Assembly: GCA_965218055.1 (NCBI GenBank)
Contig: CBDCKA010000002.1
Span: 2,356,001-2,420,000 of the forward strand
Source of the DNA: CBDBKE01 sp965218055
GTDB taxonomy: Bacteria; Acidobacteriota; Terriglobia; JAJPHL01; JAPKYU01
Reading direction: 5' to 3'
Length of the DNA: 64,000 bases
Shown: piece by piece, positions 56,467 to 64,000 of the stretch
How the letters are laid out: the number at the start of each line of letters is the position of its first letter
Position numbering within the stretch: the stretch's first letter is position 1
Position numbers and translations under genes: made by a program
Notes under the pieces: generated by a model
Database searches by the model: none
Seen by the model: the letters and a program-made list of their open reading frames with translations, nothing else
What the model was told of the DNA's origin: nothing

Positions 56467-56754
56467 CTAGGCGGGGGGAGAGCGGGCAGTGCAGGGAGCG
56501 GCTGAAAACAAATCGGGTACTGCAGCAGTTTCAAGTCGGGCAGACCAAATCTGTAGCAGAGGCGCGTGGCAAGTGACGCGAGGAGCCGGCTTCAAAATGG
56601 GCAGGTGGCCCAGGTGGCAAAACTCGCAGCAGTGGTTGAAGTCATCGCCGTGAAATAGGCCCGGTGAGGAGCCGGCTGTGGTGACGACGAGCAGCGCCAG
56701 CCCAACCAGAAGCGTGGCCACCCACGTAGCGATCCGGATTGCGCTGTTCTTCAT
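56467..56754 (-). CDS. small Cys/His-rich exported protein, likely metal-linked
   Basis: 95 residues from ATG 56754 (MKNSAIRIATWVATLLVGLALLVVTT, a signal or membrane segment) followed by HGDDFNHCCEFCHLGHLPIL, a dense Cys/His cluster, and a Pro/Ala-rich tail. A longer frame from 56844 begins upstream of the likely TSS and is not used. It is the first gene of a unit with the ZnuD-like receptor. The CxxC-HxGH pattern recalls small proteins found beside metal receptors; the family is not identified. Confidence 0.6.
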   Translation of the reverse strand: MKNSAIRIATWVATLLVGLALLVVTTAGSSPGLFHGDDFNHCCEFCHLGHLPILKPAPRVTCHAPLLQIWSARLETAAVPDLFSAAPCTARSPPA

Positions 56755-57101
56755 GACGTGAGCGCCTGACTCGATCCTGACGAGCGACGCCGACCGAACA
56801 TCCCGAGCGTCCTTAAGGACGATGCTTATAAGTTCTTCTATCATGGGGGCTTCTGCGTGTCAAACAACATCGCGCGCGGGATGGTCCACCGAGCCGTCGG
56901 AGTTGCAGTTCGGACCATGGCGCTTTGCGTTGCACCGCTTTGCGTCGCACCAAAGACGCCATAGATCCAGCTAACGGAGGCTTGCAATCCAAAAGGGAGC
57001 AGATTAGATTGACGCAGGCGCCCCGAACCCGCCTCTATTGTGGTAAAGCATCCATTGCGGATTAGCGGCGCCGCGGCCCGGCCTCGCGCTTCCCGAGGGT
57101 C
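56755..57101. other. 347-bp divergent regulatory gap
   Basis: It contains a tandem 15-bp direct repeat (CGCTTTGCGTTGCAC at 56921-56935 and CGCTTTGCGTCGCAC at 56936-56950), the minus-strand promoter at 56835-56863 and a CTTATAAG palindrome (56825-56832). No gene is supported in it. Confidence 0.6.
56835..56863 (-). promoter_or_regulatory. sigma-70 promoter of the metal receptor operon
   Basis: On the minus strand TTGACA (56863-56858), 17-base spacer, TAGAAG (56840-56835). The palindrome CTTATAAG lies at the start-site region, a good place for a metal-sensing repressor. Confidence 0.55.
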
Positions 57102-59888
57102 ATGATTACCTACCTGGAAAAAGCGCTGAACGTACGCCGACATGAGTTCGTGTCGGCGTTCCTGCTGTTCCTCTACCTGTTTCTGGTCATTGCCTTTTAC
57201 ATAATGGGGCAGTCGGTGGGCGACGCACTGTTCCTGAACGCTTTTCCCAATCATCTGCCCCACGCGATTATCGGCACGGCGCTGCTGAGCGGCCTCTTTG
57301 TTTGGGTGTACATCCGTCTGTCGCACCGGGTGCGATTGGAACAGTTGATCATCGGCTCAATGCTGTTCTTTTCGCTGTCGTTCGTCCTGTTCTGGTGGCT
57401 GACGCGTCTGCCGGGGAACTTCGTTTACCCGCTGATTTACCTCTGGGTGTACACGGCGGCGGTGGTCGGCACCGCGACCGGCTGGACGCTGGCCAACTAC
57501 GTGCTCACCACGCGGGAGGCCCGCCGGGTGTTTGGCTTCATTGGGGCCGGGGCCATCCTGGGCGGAATTTTCGGCGGCTTCTTTACCAATGCGGCGACAC
57601 AGTACGTGCGTTCCGAGACGCTGCTGCTGGCCATGGCGGTTTCGCTAGGGATGTGCGCGCCGCTGGTCAAGTTGCTGTTCTGGCGCACGCGGCAGCGGCG
57701 GGCCGAGCTGAATCTGACCCCAAGCGCGGGCGGGCAGGCCCCCAAGAACCTCCTCGAGAGCTTGGCGCTGCTTCGTGGTTCCCGCTATTTGCTGCTGATT
57801 ACCGCGCTGATCGTGATTGGCTCGGTGACCACCACCATCATTGGCTATCAATTCAAGGTCATTGCCAAAGCCCATTACGGGGCGGACAAAGCTTCGCTGA
57901 CCGCTTTCTTCGGCAGCTTTTACGGCTACATGGGCATCGCCTCCTTCTTGCTGCAACTGATGTTGACCGGACGCTTGCTGCGCTCCCTGGGCATCCGGGT
58001 CACCCTGCTCATCCTGCCTTTCGTGTACTTGGCGGGAAGCATGCTCGTGTTGCTGGTTCCCACGCTGGTTTCGGTGGTGGTGCTCCGAGGCAGCCACAAT
58101 CTGCTGCGCTACTCCCTGGACCGCTCCAGCACCGAACTGCTCTACCTGCCCATGGCGCCCGACATCAAGAGCCAGATCAAGTCGTTTCTCGACATTTTTA
58201 TGTACCGGGTCGCCGACGGGGCAGCAGGCCTGGTGCTGTGGGTATTCGCCAACCTGTTGCATTTCACCCCCGGCCGCATCAGCCTGGTCAACTTTGTCTT
58301 CCTGGGGGGCTGGATCGCCATCGCCTACGGCGTCCGGCAAGAATACCTGAACGTGCTGCGACGAGCCATCCAGCGCCACGCCCTGGACCCGGAACGCACC
58401 GCTACCGGCATACTGGACGCCACCACCACCGGGGTGCTGGCGCTGGCACTGGAGCAGGGCGACGAGCAGCAGATCTTGTACGGGCTGAGCCTGTTTGAAG
58501 TGGGTGGCCAGCCGGGCCACCACCCCATGCTGCGCGACTTGCTCAAGCATCCCTCGCCTGCCGTTCGCCAGCGCGCTCTGCATCTGTTGAGCGACACCGG
58601 CGATCTGGAAATCTTGCCCCAGGCGGAAGTGATGCTGGCCGACCAATCGATTGAGGTGCGCACCGAGGCGATGCATTACCTGGCGACGCACACCGGCCGC
58701 GATCCCCTCAAACTGCTGGGCAAGGACACCGAGCTTCCCGACTACTCGCTACAGGGCTCTGTGGCGGCCTACCTGGCGCGGACGGAGGACCCGGAGAACT
58801 TGCAGGCGGCTCAGATCATTTTCCAGAACATGTTGCATGGGACTGGCCCGGAGGCGGCGCGCGCACGTTCCGAAGCCGCCCGTGTGCTGGGGACAATTCC
58901 CCCGCCCTCGTCTCTGCACTCCGAGCTATTGAACCTGTTGCGTGATGACGACCCCGAGGTGCTCGGGCACGCCCTGCTCAGCGCCGGCAACATCCAGCGC
59001 CGCGATTTTCTGCCGTTGGTCATTGAGAAGCTGGGGCAGCGGCGCGTGGTCCCCGCCGCCCGCGCTGCTCTGGTCCAGTACGGCGAACGCGCGGTGGGCA
59101 CCTTGCAGGACTACCTCAATAACGAGGAAGTCCCACTGCCCGTCCGCAAGCAAATCCCTGGCGTGCTGGCTGGGATCCCCAGCCCGCAATCGGTCGCGGT
59201 GCTGGCCGACAGCCTCATCCAAGGCGAGCCTGGGCTGCGGTATGACGTGCTGAAGGCGATGAATAAACTTCGCCGCTCGGACCCGGCGCTGCTGCTGCCC
59301 AACGCGCAGTTGGAAAACATGCTGCGGGCCGAGCTGATGGGTTACTATCGCTCCTTCCAGATCCTGGCCGCTGTGAACCCGCGCTCGAGCACCGCCGCGC
59401 ACGCCCCGAGCGGCGAGTCCTTGCTCACCCGCGCGTTGCGCGAGCGCATGGACCACGAGCTGGAGCGCATCTTCCGGCTGCTGGCCCTGCTGTATCCACC
59501 GCGCGATATCCACAACGCCTTCGCCGGGTTGACCTCCCCGCGCCCCCAGCTCCAGGCCAACGCCCTGGAGGTGCTGGAGAACCTGCTCCGCAACGACCTT
59601 TACCGCCCGCTGGCCTACGTGCTGGACCCGGAGATGACCCTGCAGCAAAAGCTTGGCTTTGCCCACCGGCTCGTCCACACCAGCGTGAACTCACACGCCG
59701 AGGCCCTGCGGGTCCTGCTGCACTCGGAGGACCGTTGGCTGCGCGCCTGCGCCCTGCACGCCGTCGGCGAAGCGCGGCTGGCCGAGCTGTCCGCCGACCT
59801 GCCTCATGTCCCCCGCGCCGGCGATGCGCTGCTGGAAGAGACCTGGGCCTGGACCAACGCCCGACTGGCTCCCGCTGCGACTGGCTGA
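57102..59888 (+). CDS. nucleotide-transporter-like membrane protein with HEAT repeats
   Basis: 928 residues. About 1-420 form about 12 membrane helices of the ATP/ADP-translocase (Npt/NTT) MFS type: VGDALFLNAFPNHLPHAIIGTALLSG, LIYLWVYTAAVVGTATGWTLANY, RRVFGFIGAGAILGGIFGGFF. From about 430 on come HEAT-like helical repeats (LLKHPSPAVRQRALHLLSDTGDLEI, LNNEEVPLPVRKQIPGVLAGI). Free-living bacteria with such fusions do not need ATP import, so a different substrate or a scaffold role is likely. Followed after 9 bp by a cNMP-binding gene on the same strand. Confidence 0.8.
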   Translation: MITYLEKALNVRRHEFVSAFLLFLYLFLVIAFYIMGQSVGDALFLNAFPNHLPHAIIGTALLSGLFVWVYIRLSHRVRLEQLIIGSMLFFSLSFVLFWWLTRLPGNFVYPLIYLWVYTAAVVGTATGWTLANYVLTTREARRVFGFIGAGAILGGIFGGFFTNAATQYVRSETLLLAMAVSLGMCAPLVKLLFWRTRQRRAELNLTPSAGGQAPKNLLESLALLRGSRYLLLITALIVIGSVTTTIIGYQFKVIAKAHYGADKASLTAFFGSFYGYMGIASFLLQLMLTGRLLRSLGIRVTLLILPFVYLAGSMLVLLVPTLVSVVVLRGSHNLLRYSLDRSSTELLYLPMAPDIKSQIKSFLDIFMYRVADGAAGLVLWVFANLLHFTPGRISLVNFVFLGGWIAIAYGVRQEYLNVLRRAIQRHALDPERTATGILDATTTGVLALALEQGDEQQILYGLSLFEVGGQPGHHPMLRDLLKHPSPAVRQRALHLLSDTGDLEILPQAEVMLADQSIEVRTEAMHYLATHTGRDPLKLLGKDTELPDYSLQGSVAAYLARTEDPENLQAAQIIFQNMLHGTGPEAARARSEAARVLGTIPPPSSLHSELLNLLRDDDPEVLGHALLSAGNIQRRDFLPLVIEKLGQRRVVPAARAALVQYGERAVGTLQDYLNNEEVPLPVRKQIPGVLAGIPSPQSVAVLADSLIQGEPGLRYDVLKAMNKLRRSDPALLLPNAQLENMLRAELMGYYRSFQILAAVNPRSSTAAHAPSGESLLTRALRERMDHELERIFRLLALLYPPRDIHNAFAGLTSPRPQLQANALEVLENLLRNDLYRPLAYVLDPEMTLQQKLGFAHRLVHTSVNSHAEALRVLLHSEDRWLRACALHAVGEARLAELSADLPHVPRAGDALLEETWAWTNARLAPAATG

Positions 59889-59897
59889 TGACGAGCG

Positions 59898-60320
59898 ATG
59901 ACGACTACGATGCTGACCATCCTCGAGAAGGTAAATATCCTGCAGAAAGCCCCCCTCTTCCATGAGGTTCCCACCGAGAGCCTGGCCCGGCTAGCCGCTC
60001 TGGCTCAGGAGGTTCGCTATCAGGAGGGCGACCTGCTCTATCGAGAAAACGACGCCGCCGATAGCATGTTTGTTTTGATGGAAGGAGAAGTGGTGCTGCT
60101 CCGCAGCGGACAGGAAACGGTGAAGCTGGCACCTCCCTCCGAGGTGGGTGCTCTGGCCATGCTGGCCGACCAGTCCCAGCCGGCCTCGGCCAGGGCCAGC
60201 CAGCCGACCCGGGCCCTGCAACTGGACCAACAGGAGTTCTACGACGCCATGGCCGAGGACTTCAACCTCACCCGCGGCATCTTACGCGCGCTGGTACGAA
60301 CCGTCGGCGCCACCCCCTGA
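59898..60320 (+). CDS. cyclic nucleotide-binding domain protein
   Basis: 140 residues, all one cNMP-binding fold: ILQKAPLFHEVPTESLARLA, EGDLLYRENDAADSMFVLMEGEVVL, and VGALAMLADQSQPASARA with the Arg/Ser place of the phosphate-binding cassette only partly matching. No HTH follows, so it is not a Crp-type regulator. Start ATG 59898 or 59913. Adjacent to the transporter-HEAT gene; the unit may link nucleotide signals to the membrane protein. Confidence 0.8.
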   Translation: MTTTMLTILEKVNILQKAPLFHEVPTESLARLAALAQEVRYQEGDLLYRENDAADSMFVLMEGEVVLLRSGQETVKLAPPSEVGALAMLADQSQPASARASQPTRALQLDQQEFYDAMAEDFNLTRGILRALVRTVGATP

Positions 60321-60362
60321 CCCAACCAGCGCTTCGGTAGCGTCGGCATCTTGCCGGTCGCG

Positions 60363-61622
60363 TTAACTGCGTTCCAGACGGGTCAGGTCCTCGTAGGTTT
60401 CCCGATCGCGCACCACCCGGAAAGTCTTGCCTTCCACCAGCACTTCCGGCAGAAGAGGCCGCGAGTTGTAGTTGGAAGCCAGCGACGCGACGTAGGCGCC
60501 GGCGGTGAACACCGCCAGCAGCTCTCCGGGACGCGCCACCGGCAACTGGCGGTCCTGGGCGAAGAAGTCGCCACTCTCGCACACCGGGCCGACCACATCA
60601 GTCACCACTTCACGCCGGGCTTCCTGGACGAGGGGCCGGATCTCGTGGTAGGAGCCGTAGAGGGCGGGCCGCATCAGATCATTCATCGCAGCATCCACGA
60701 CAAGGAAATTCTTCTTCCCGTTGCGCTTGCGGTAGAGAACGCGGGTGAGCAGCACGCCGGCCGCTCCAACAATGGAGCGCCCCGGGGCCACCAGGATGTG
60801 ATAGCGGGCGCGGCCTGCCGAGCGAATCAGCTCCACCAGCCGTCGGGCGAACTCGGCGACGTCCGGACCGGTTTCCCCGAGCCGGTAAGGAACGCCCAGC
60901 CCTCCGCCCAGATCCAGGTAGCGAATACGGAGCCCATGACGGCGCAGCCGTTCGGCCAGCTCCAGCAGCTTCTCCAGCGCCTCCAGGAACGGCGCCACGT
61001 CCAGAATCTGCGAGCCGATGTGACAACTGATCCCGGCCACCTCCAGCCCGGCCAGCTTTGCGGTCCGCAGGTAGATGGCTTCCGCCCGGGAAAATTCGAC
61101 GCCAAACTTGTGCTGGCGCAGGCCGGTGGCGATGTAGGGATGGGTTCGGGCGTCCACATCCGGGTTTACCCGCAGCCCGACCCTGGGCCGGCGCCTGGCG
61201 TGCCGGGCGCGTCGCGCAATCCGCTTCAGCTCGTCTTCCGACTCGGCGTTAAACAGATGGATGCCCGCTTCCAACGCCGCGTCCATCTCCGCCTCGGTCT
61301 TGCCGACGCCGGAGAAGGCGACGCCGCGCGGGTCGCCGCCAGCACGCAGCACGCGATGCAACTCGCCCGCCGAGACGATGTCAAAGCCGGCACCCAGCCG
61401 GGCCAGCAGCCGGAGCACGGCCAGGTTGGAATTGGCCTTGACTGAATAGCAGATGGTATGGGGATAGTCACCGAAGGCCCGGTCAAAGCGGCGAAAGTTG
61501 TGCTCGATGGTGGCGCGGCTGTAGACGTATGCCGGCGTGCCCACGGCGGCGGCAATTTGCTCGGCGGGCACGCCCTCGCAGTGGAGCCGGCCGGCGCGGT
61601 AAGGGAAGTGCGTCAGCCTCAT
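60363..61622 (-). CDS. lysA: diaminopimelate decarboxylase
   Basis: Last step of lysine synthesis: meso-DAP to lysine. PLP enzyme of the alanine-racemase fold. PLP Lys in ICYSVKANSNLAVL (about 60), GAGFDIVSAGELHRVL, the substrate-side RVNPDVDARTHPYIATGL, and the Cys in GPVCESGDFFAQDR. ATG 61622 gives 419 residues; it overlaps the stop of the phosphatase gene by ATGA, so the two are coupled. A longer frame upstream to 61706 is antisense-like Arg/Gly sequence and is rejected. Confidence 0.92.
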   Translation of the reverse strand: MRLTHFPYRAGRLHCEGVPAEQIAAAVGTPAYVYSRATIEHNFRRFDRAFGDYPHTICYSVKANSNLAVLRLLARLGAGFDIVSAGELHRVLRAGGDPRGVAFSGVGKTEAEMDAALEAGIHLFNAESEDELKRIARRARHARRRPRVGLRVNPDVDARTHPYIATGLRQHKFGVEFSRAEAIYLRTAKLAGLEVAGISCHIGSQILDVAPFLEALEKLLELAERLRRHGLRIRYLDLGGGLGVPYRLGETGPDVAEFARRLVELIRSAGRARYHILVAPGRSIVGAAGVLLTRVLYRKRNGKKNFLVVDAAMNDLMRPALYGSYHEIRPLVQEARREVVTDVVGPVCESGDFFAQDRQLPVARPGELLAVFTAGAYVASLASNYNSRPLLPEVLVEGKTFRVVRDRETYEDLTRLERS

Positions 61623-63430
61623 GGGGCCGCTCCCCCGGGGCCGTTCTCTCCAACCTTCAGCGCGACTACGGTGCGGTCGTCGAACGGTTCCCGCCCCGCC
61701 GACCATCGGTGGGCCTCCTCAAAGATCCGCTCCACCAGCTCCCTGGCGCTCGCCGCGCAATGGCGTAAGACCAGATCCTGGAGCCGCTGCCGTCCGAATT
61801 CCTCCCCTGCGCGATTCACGTTCTCCGTGATGCCGTCGGAGTAAAAGACGGCGAAATCGCCGGGGTGCAACTGCACGGACGCTGGATAGTAGTCGATACT
61901 CTCGAGCAGGCCCAGCGGCACACCCTCGACGCGCACTCGCGATATCTCCCCTCCGTGGCAGAAGATCGGATGGGGCAGGCCGGCGTTGGCGATTTCCATG
62001 GTCCAGGCTTGGGGGTCCAGGAAGGCATAACAGAGGGCCAGGGAACGGGCTGCAACGCGGCGCTGGCAAAGTGCCTGGTTCAGTTGGTGCAGCATCGGGC
62101 CGACCGGCTGGCAGCGGGCGGCCAGCGTGCGCAGCAGGCCATGGGAGAGCGCGGCGTAGAGGGCCGCCGGCGCGCCCTTGTCGCTGACGTCGCCGGTGAA
62201 GATCCCCAGCCCACGGCAGTGGCCCTCCTCGGCTTTGTAGTCAATGAAGTCGTAGAGATCGCCGCCCAGCTCGCGGGCTGGTTCGTATTGGGCGTAAACT
62301 TCGAGGCCTCGGATTTCCGGGAGGTTCCGGGGCAGCAAGCTGTACTGAAGCTCGCGGGCGGCGCGCAGGTCGCCCTGCATGCGCGCCTCCTTCTGGGCCA
62401 GCTGCTGATACAGGCGGGCGTTTTCGATCGCTATGGCCACCTGCGGCCCCAGCAGCTCCACCATCTGCAGGTGTTGCCTTGTGAAGAAGTCCTTGCGCTT
62501 GCTTTCCAGGTTGAGCACGCCAATCACCTGCTCCTTGGCGACCAGCGGCACCGCCAGCTCGGAAAGCGTCCGCGGGTTCACGGTGATGTAGCGCGGGTCG
62601 CGCGTGACGTCCGGAATCAGCAGGCTGCGGCGCTCGGCGACTGCGTGTCCGATAACGCCCGTGCCTATGGGAACCGTGTCCTTCTGCCACGCCTGCTCAT
62701 GCTGCGGCAGACTCAGGTAAAGCTGAAGCAGTCCGCGTTGCGGGTCCAGCAGCAGGACATGAAATGCATCATGGCCGATCAGTCGGTGCAGCAGATCGGC
62801 GATTTTCCGCAGCAAGTCGTCCAGATTCAAAATGGAAGAGAACTCGCGGCTGATCTCGGTGAGGGTGGCCAGGGTTCGGGCCTGCTGCAGCGTGGAACGG
62901 TAGAGCCGGGCGTGCTCGATGGCCAAGCCCAGCCGGCCGGCCACCACTGAGAGCAGGTCGCGGTGGCGCTCGTTGAGACAACCCTCCTGCGTACACTGCA
63001 GGTCAATCACGCCGACGACCCGGTCCCGGACGATCATGGGGACCGCCAGTTCGCAGCACACATCCTCCCGCGTCTGGATGTAGCGGGCATCGGCACCGAC
63101 GTCGGTGACCAGTATCGGAACGCGCTCCGCGACGGCCGCTCCGGTGATGCCCTGGCCGGGCGGAATACGAACCGAGCGCACCACTTCCTCGCTGTGTCCG
63201 ATCGCGTAGCGGATACGCAGCTCCTGCGTGCTCTCCTCCGAGAGCAGGATGGCCAGGATCTCGTAATCCACCGCCTGCCGGATCACTTCCGCAAAGCGCT
63301 CCAACAGCTCATCCAGGTCCAGTGAGCTGTTGGCTACCTCTGCCACCTGCAGCAGGAACTGGAGCGTTTCCGGCTCCGAGCGGATGTCGAAAACCGGGCT
63401 GGGTTCGGCGGGCATCTTCTTGTCTCTCAA
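61619..63430 (-). CDS. GAF-GAF-SpoIIE (PP2C-type) phosphatase, RsbU-like
   Basis: 603 residues. Two GAF domains (about 25-175 and 195-335; e.g. GQGITGAAVAERVPILVTDV, GTGVIGHAVAERRSLLIPDV), a short coiled coil, then a SpoIIE phosphatase (about 375-600) with ARELGGDLYDFIDY, GIFTGDVSDKGAPAALYAALSHGLLR and FYSDGITENVNRAGEEFG. Such proteins dephosphorylate anti-anti-sigma factors in stress-sigma pathways. No partner is in the window. It starts at ATG 63430 or 63415 and overlaps lysA by 4 bp. Confidence 0.88.
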   Translation of the reverse strand: MRDKKMPAEPSPVFDIRSEPETLQFLLQVAEVANSSLDLDELLERFAEVIRQAVDYEILAILLSEESTQELRIRYAIGHSEEVVRSVRIPPGQGITGAAVAERVPILVTDVGADARYIQTREDVCCELAVPMIVRDRVVGVIDLQCTQEGCLNERHRDLLSVVAGRLGLAIEHARLYRSTLQQARTLATLTEISREFSSILNLDDLLRKIADLLHRLIGHDAFHVLLLDPQRGLLQLYLSLPQHEQAWQKDTVPIGTGVIGHAVAERRSLLIPDVTRDPRYITVNPRTLSELAVPLVAKEQVIGVLNLESKRKDFFTRQHLQMVELLGPQVAIAIENARLYQQLAQKEARMQGDLRAARELQYSLLPRNLPEIRGLEVYAQYEPARELGGDLYDFIDYKAEEGHCRGLGIFTGDVSDKGAPAALYAALSHGLLRTLAARCQPVGPMLHQLNQALCQRRVAARSLALCYAFLDPQAWTMEIANAGLPHPIFCHGGEISRVRVEGVPLGLLESIDYYPASVQLHPGDFAVFYSDGITENVNRAGEEFGRQRLQDLVLRHCAASARELVERIFEEAHRWSAGREPFDDRTVVALKVGENGPGGAAP

Positions 63431-63527
63431 AAACTAACTCAAAAAACGTGTTCCCGGGAACTGGTTCCCACTGCCGGGCCGACTTCGGCCCTCTCCTATT
63501 GAGTCTCACAACCCCAGGAGGCTCCCG

Positions 63528-64000
63528 CTAGTAGGGTGCCGGAGCGGCGGTAGAGGAGGGAGGCGGAGCAGGTATCTGACCCGCAGCCTCTTCCAGGATT
63601 TTGACGCTGGCGCTGGCGCCAATGCGCGTGGCGCCAGCCGACACCATCCTCGCTACGTCCTCCAGTTTTTGAATTCCGCCCGCAGCCTTGACCCCGAGGC
63701 TCTGACCCACCACAAACCGCATCAGCTCGACGTCGTGGACAGTGGCGCCTCCAGGGCCGAAGCCGGTTGAGGTCTTCACAAAGTCGGCGCCGGCCGCTTT
63801 TGCCAGCAGGCAGCCAGCGACCTTCTGCTCGTCGTCCAGCAGCGCCGTCTCCAGGATCACCTTGACCAGGGCTCCGCCGGCGTGGCTGACCTCGACCACG
63901 CCGCCGATGTCCAGCCGCACGCTCTCCAGATCGCCCGAGCGCAGGGCGCCCACGTTGATCACCATATCAATTTCTTGTGCCCCAACGCGGATGGCCCGTG
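63528..64000 (-). CDS. deoC: deoxyribose-phosphate aldolase (partial, 5' end outside)
   Basis: Cleaves 2-deoxyribose 5-phosphate to acetaldehyde and glyceraldehyde 3-phosphate. At the window edge the frame is open: RAIRVGAQEIDMVINVGALRSGD…. The Schiff-base Lys is in ADFVKTSTGFGPGGATVHD and the second Lys in LGVKAAGGIQKL. The C-terminal tail is Pro/Ala-rich (PAPPPSSTAAPAP). The N-terminal third is missing only because the window ends. Confidence 0.92.
   Translation of the reverse strand, partial: RAIRVGAQEIDMVINVGALRSGDLESVRLDIGGVVEVSHAGGALVKVILETALLDDEQKVAGCLLAKAAGADFVKTSTGFGPGGATVHDVELMRFVVGQSLGVKAAGGIQKLEDVARMVSAGATRIGASASVKILEEAAGQIPAPPPSSTAAPAPY

Noticed and set aside
56841..57326. 161-residue minus-strand frame over the divergent gap
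   Set aside because: It covers the promoter region and the start of the transporter gene; no domain pattern and poor composition.

Overview
The window comes from a GC-rich Gram-negative bacterium that is almost certainly an Acidobacteriota member, probably near the Solibacteres/Bryobacterales. The grounds are two large secreted beta-propeller proteins that end in the Solibacter-type C-terminal domain (TIGR03437), Oar-like and ZnuD-like TonB receptors, a caspase/TPR/cyclase cluster, and a 16S rRNA gene with Acidobacteria-like sequence. That 16S gene (10145-11660) stands alone: it has its own promoter, a boxA-like leader and an intrinsic terminator, and no tRNA, 23S or 5S gene follows it.

Layout. 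1-2.3 kb: a GAF / degenerate-GGDEF gene split by an IS3-family element (673-1924) with 4-bp target duplications; both transposase genes look damaged. 2.4-9.8 kb: the two large secreted proteins. 9.9-11.9 kb: the solitary 16S unit. 11.9-28.8 kb: housekeeping and signalling genes, including a LacD-type aldolase, a DegT aminotransferase, a methyltransferase, ribokinase, a PHP phosphatase, a transglutaminase, rimO-yacG-pgpA, cinA-thpR, two GGDEF proteins and an HD protein. 29-35 kb: a rearranged block in which a caspase-TPR gene is cut into two oppositely oriented halves and its neighbours (a class III cyclase and a TonB receptor) are cut at the same junctions. All junctions carry TGCAC. 35-38.7 kb: a sialidase-like protein, an M20 dipeptidase and a secreted hypothetical protein.

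38.9-45.6 kb: the histidine operon hisI-G-D-C-B-H-F-A. It is preceded by a promoter, a short His-rich leader peptide and an intrinsic terminator, which together form a classical his attenuator. Just after hisA (45595-45921) lies a periplasmic MerP-like heavy-metal-binding gene. The first Cys of its GMTCxxC motif is replaced by an in-frame TGA, and 16 nt downstream is a hairpin with a GGUCU loop like that of the E. coli fdhF SECIS. I read it as a selenoprotein that standard annotation would call broken. This is the most interesting object in the window.

46-49.4 kb: an apparent three-gene operon with a RecA-like protein lacking a proper P-loop, a small helical protein and a B-family DNA polymerase with degenerate exonuclease motifs. 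Its promoter contains a direct repeat with 11-bp period. 49.4-54 kb: an orphan hypothetical gene, then a LysR regulator divergent from leuA-leuB. 54-57 kb: a probable zinc-uptake operon (Cys/His-rich small protein plus ZnuD-like receptor). 57-64 kb: a nucleotide-transporter-like HEAT protein, a cNMP-binding protein, lysA, a GAF-SpoIIE phosphatase and the 3' part of deoC.

All calls rest on reading the sequence and translations. No database search was possible.
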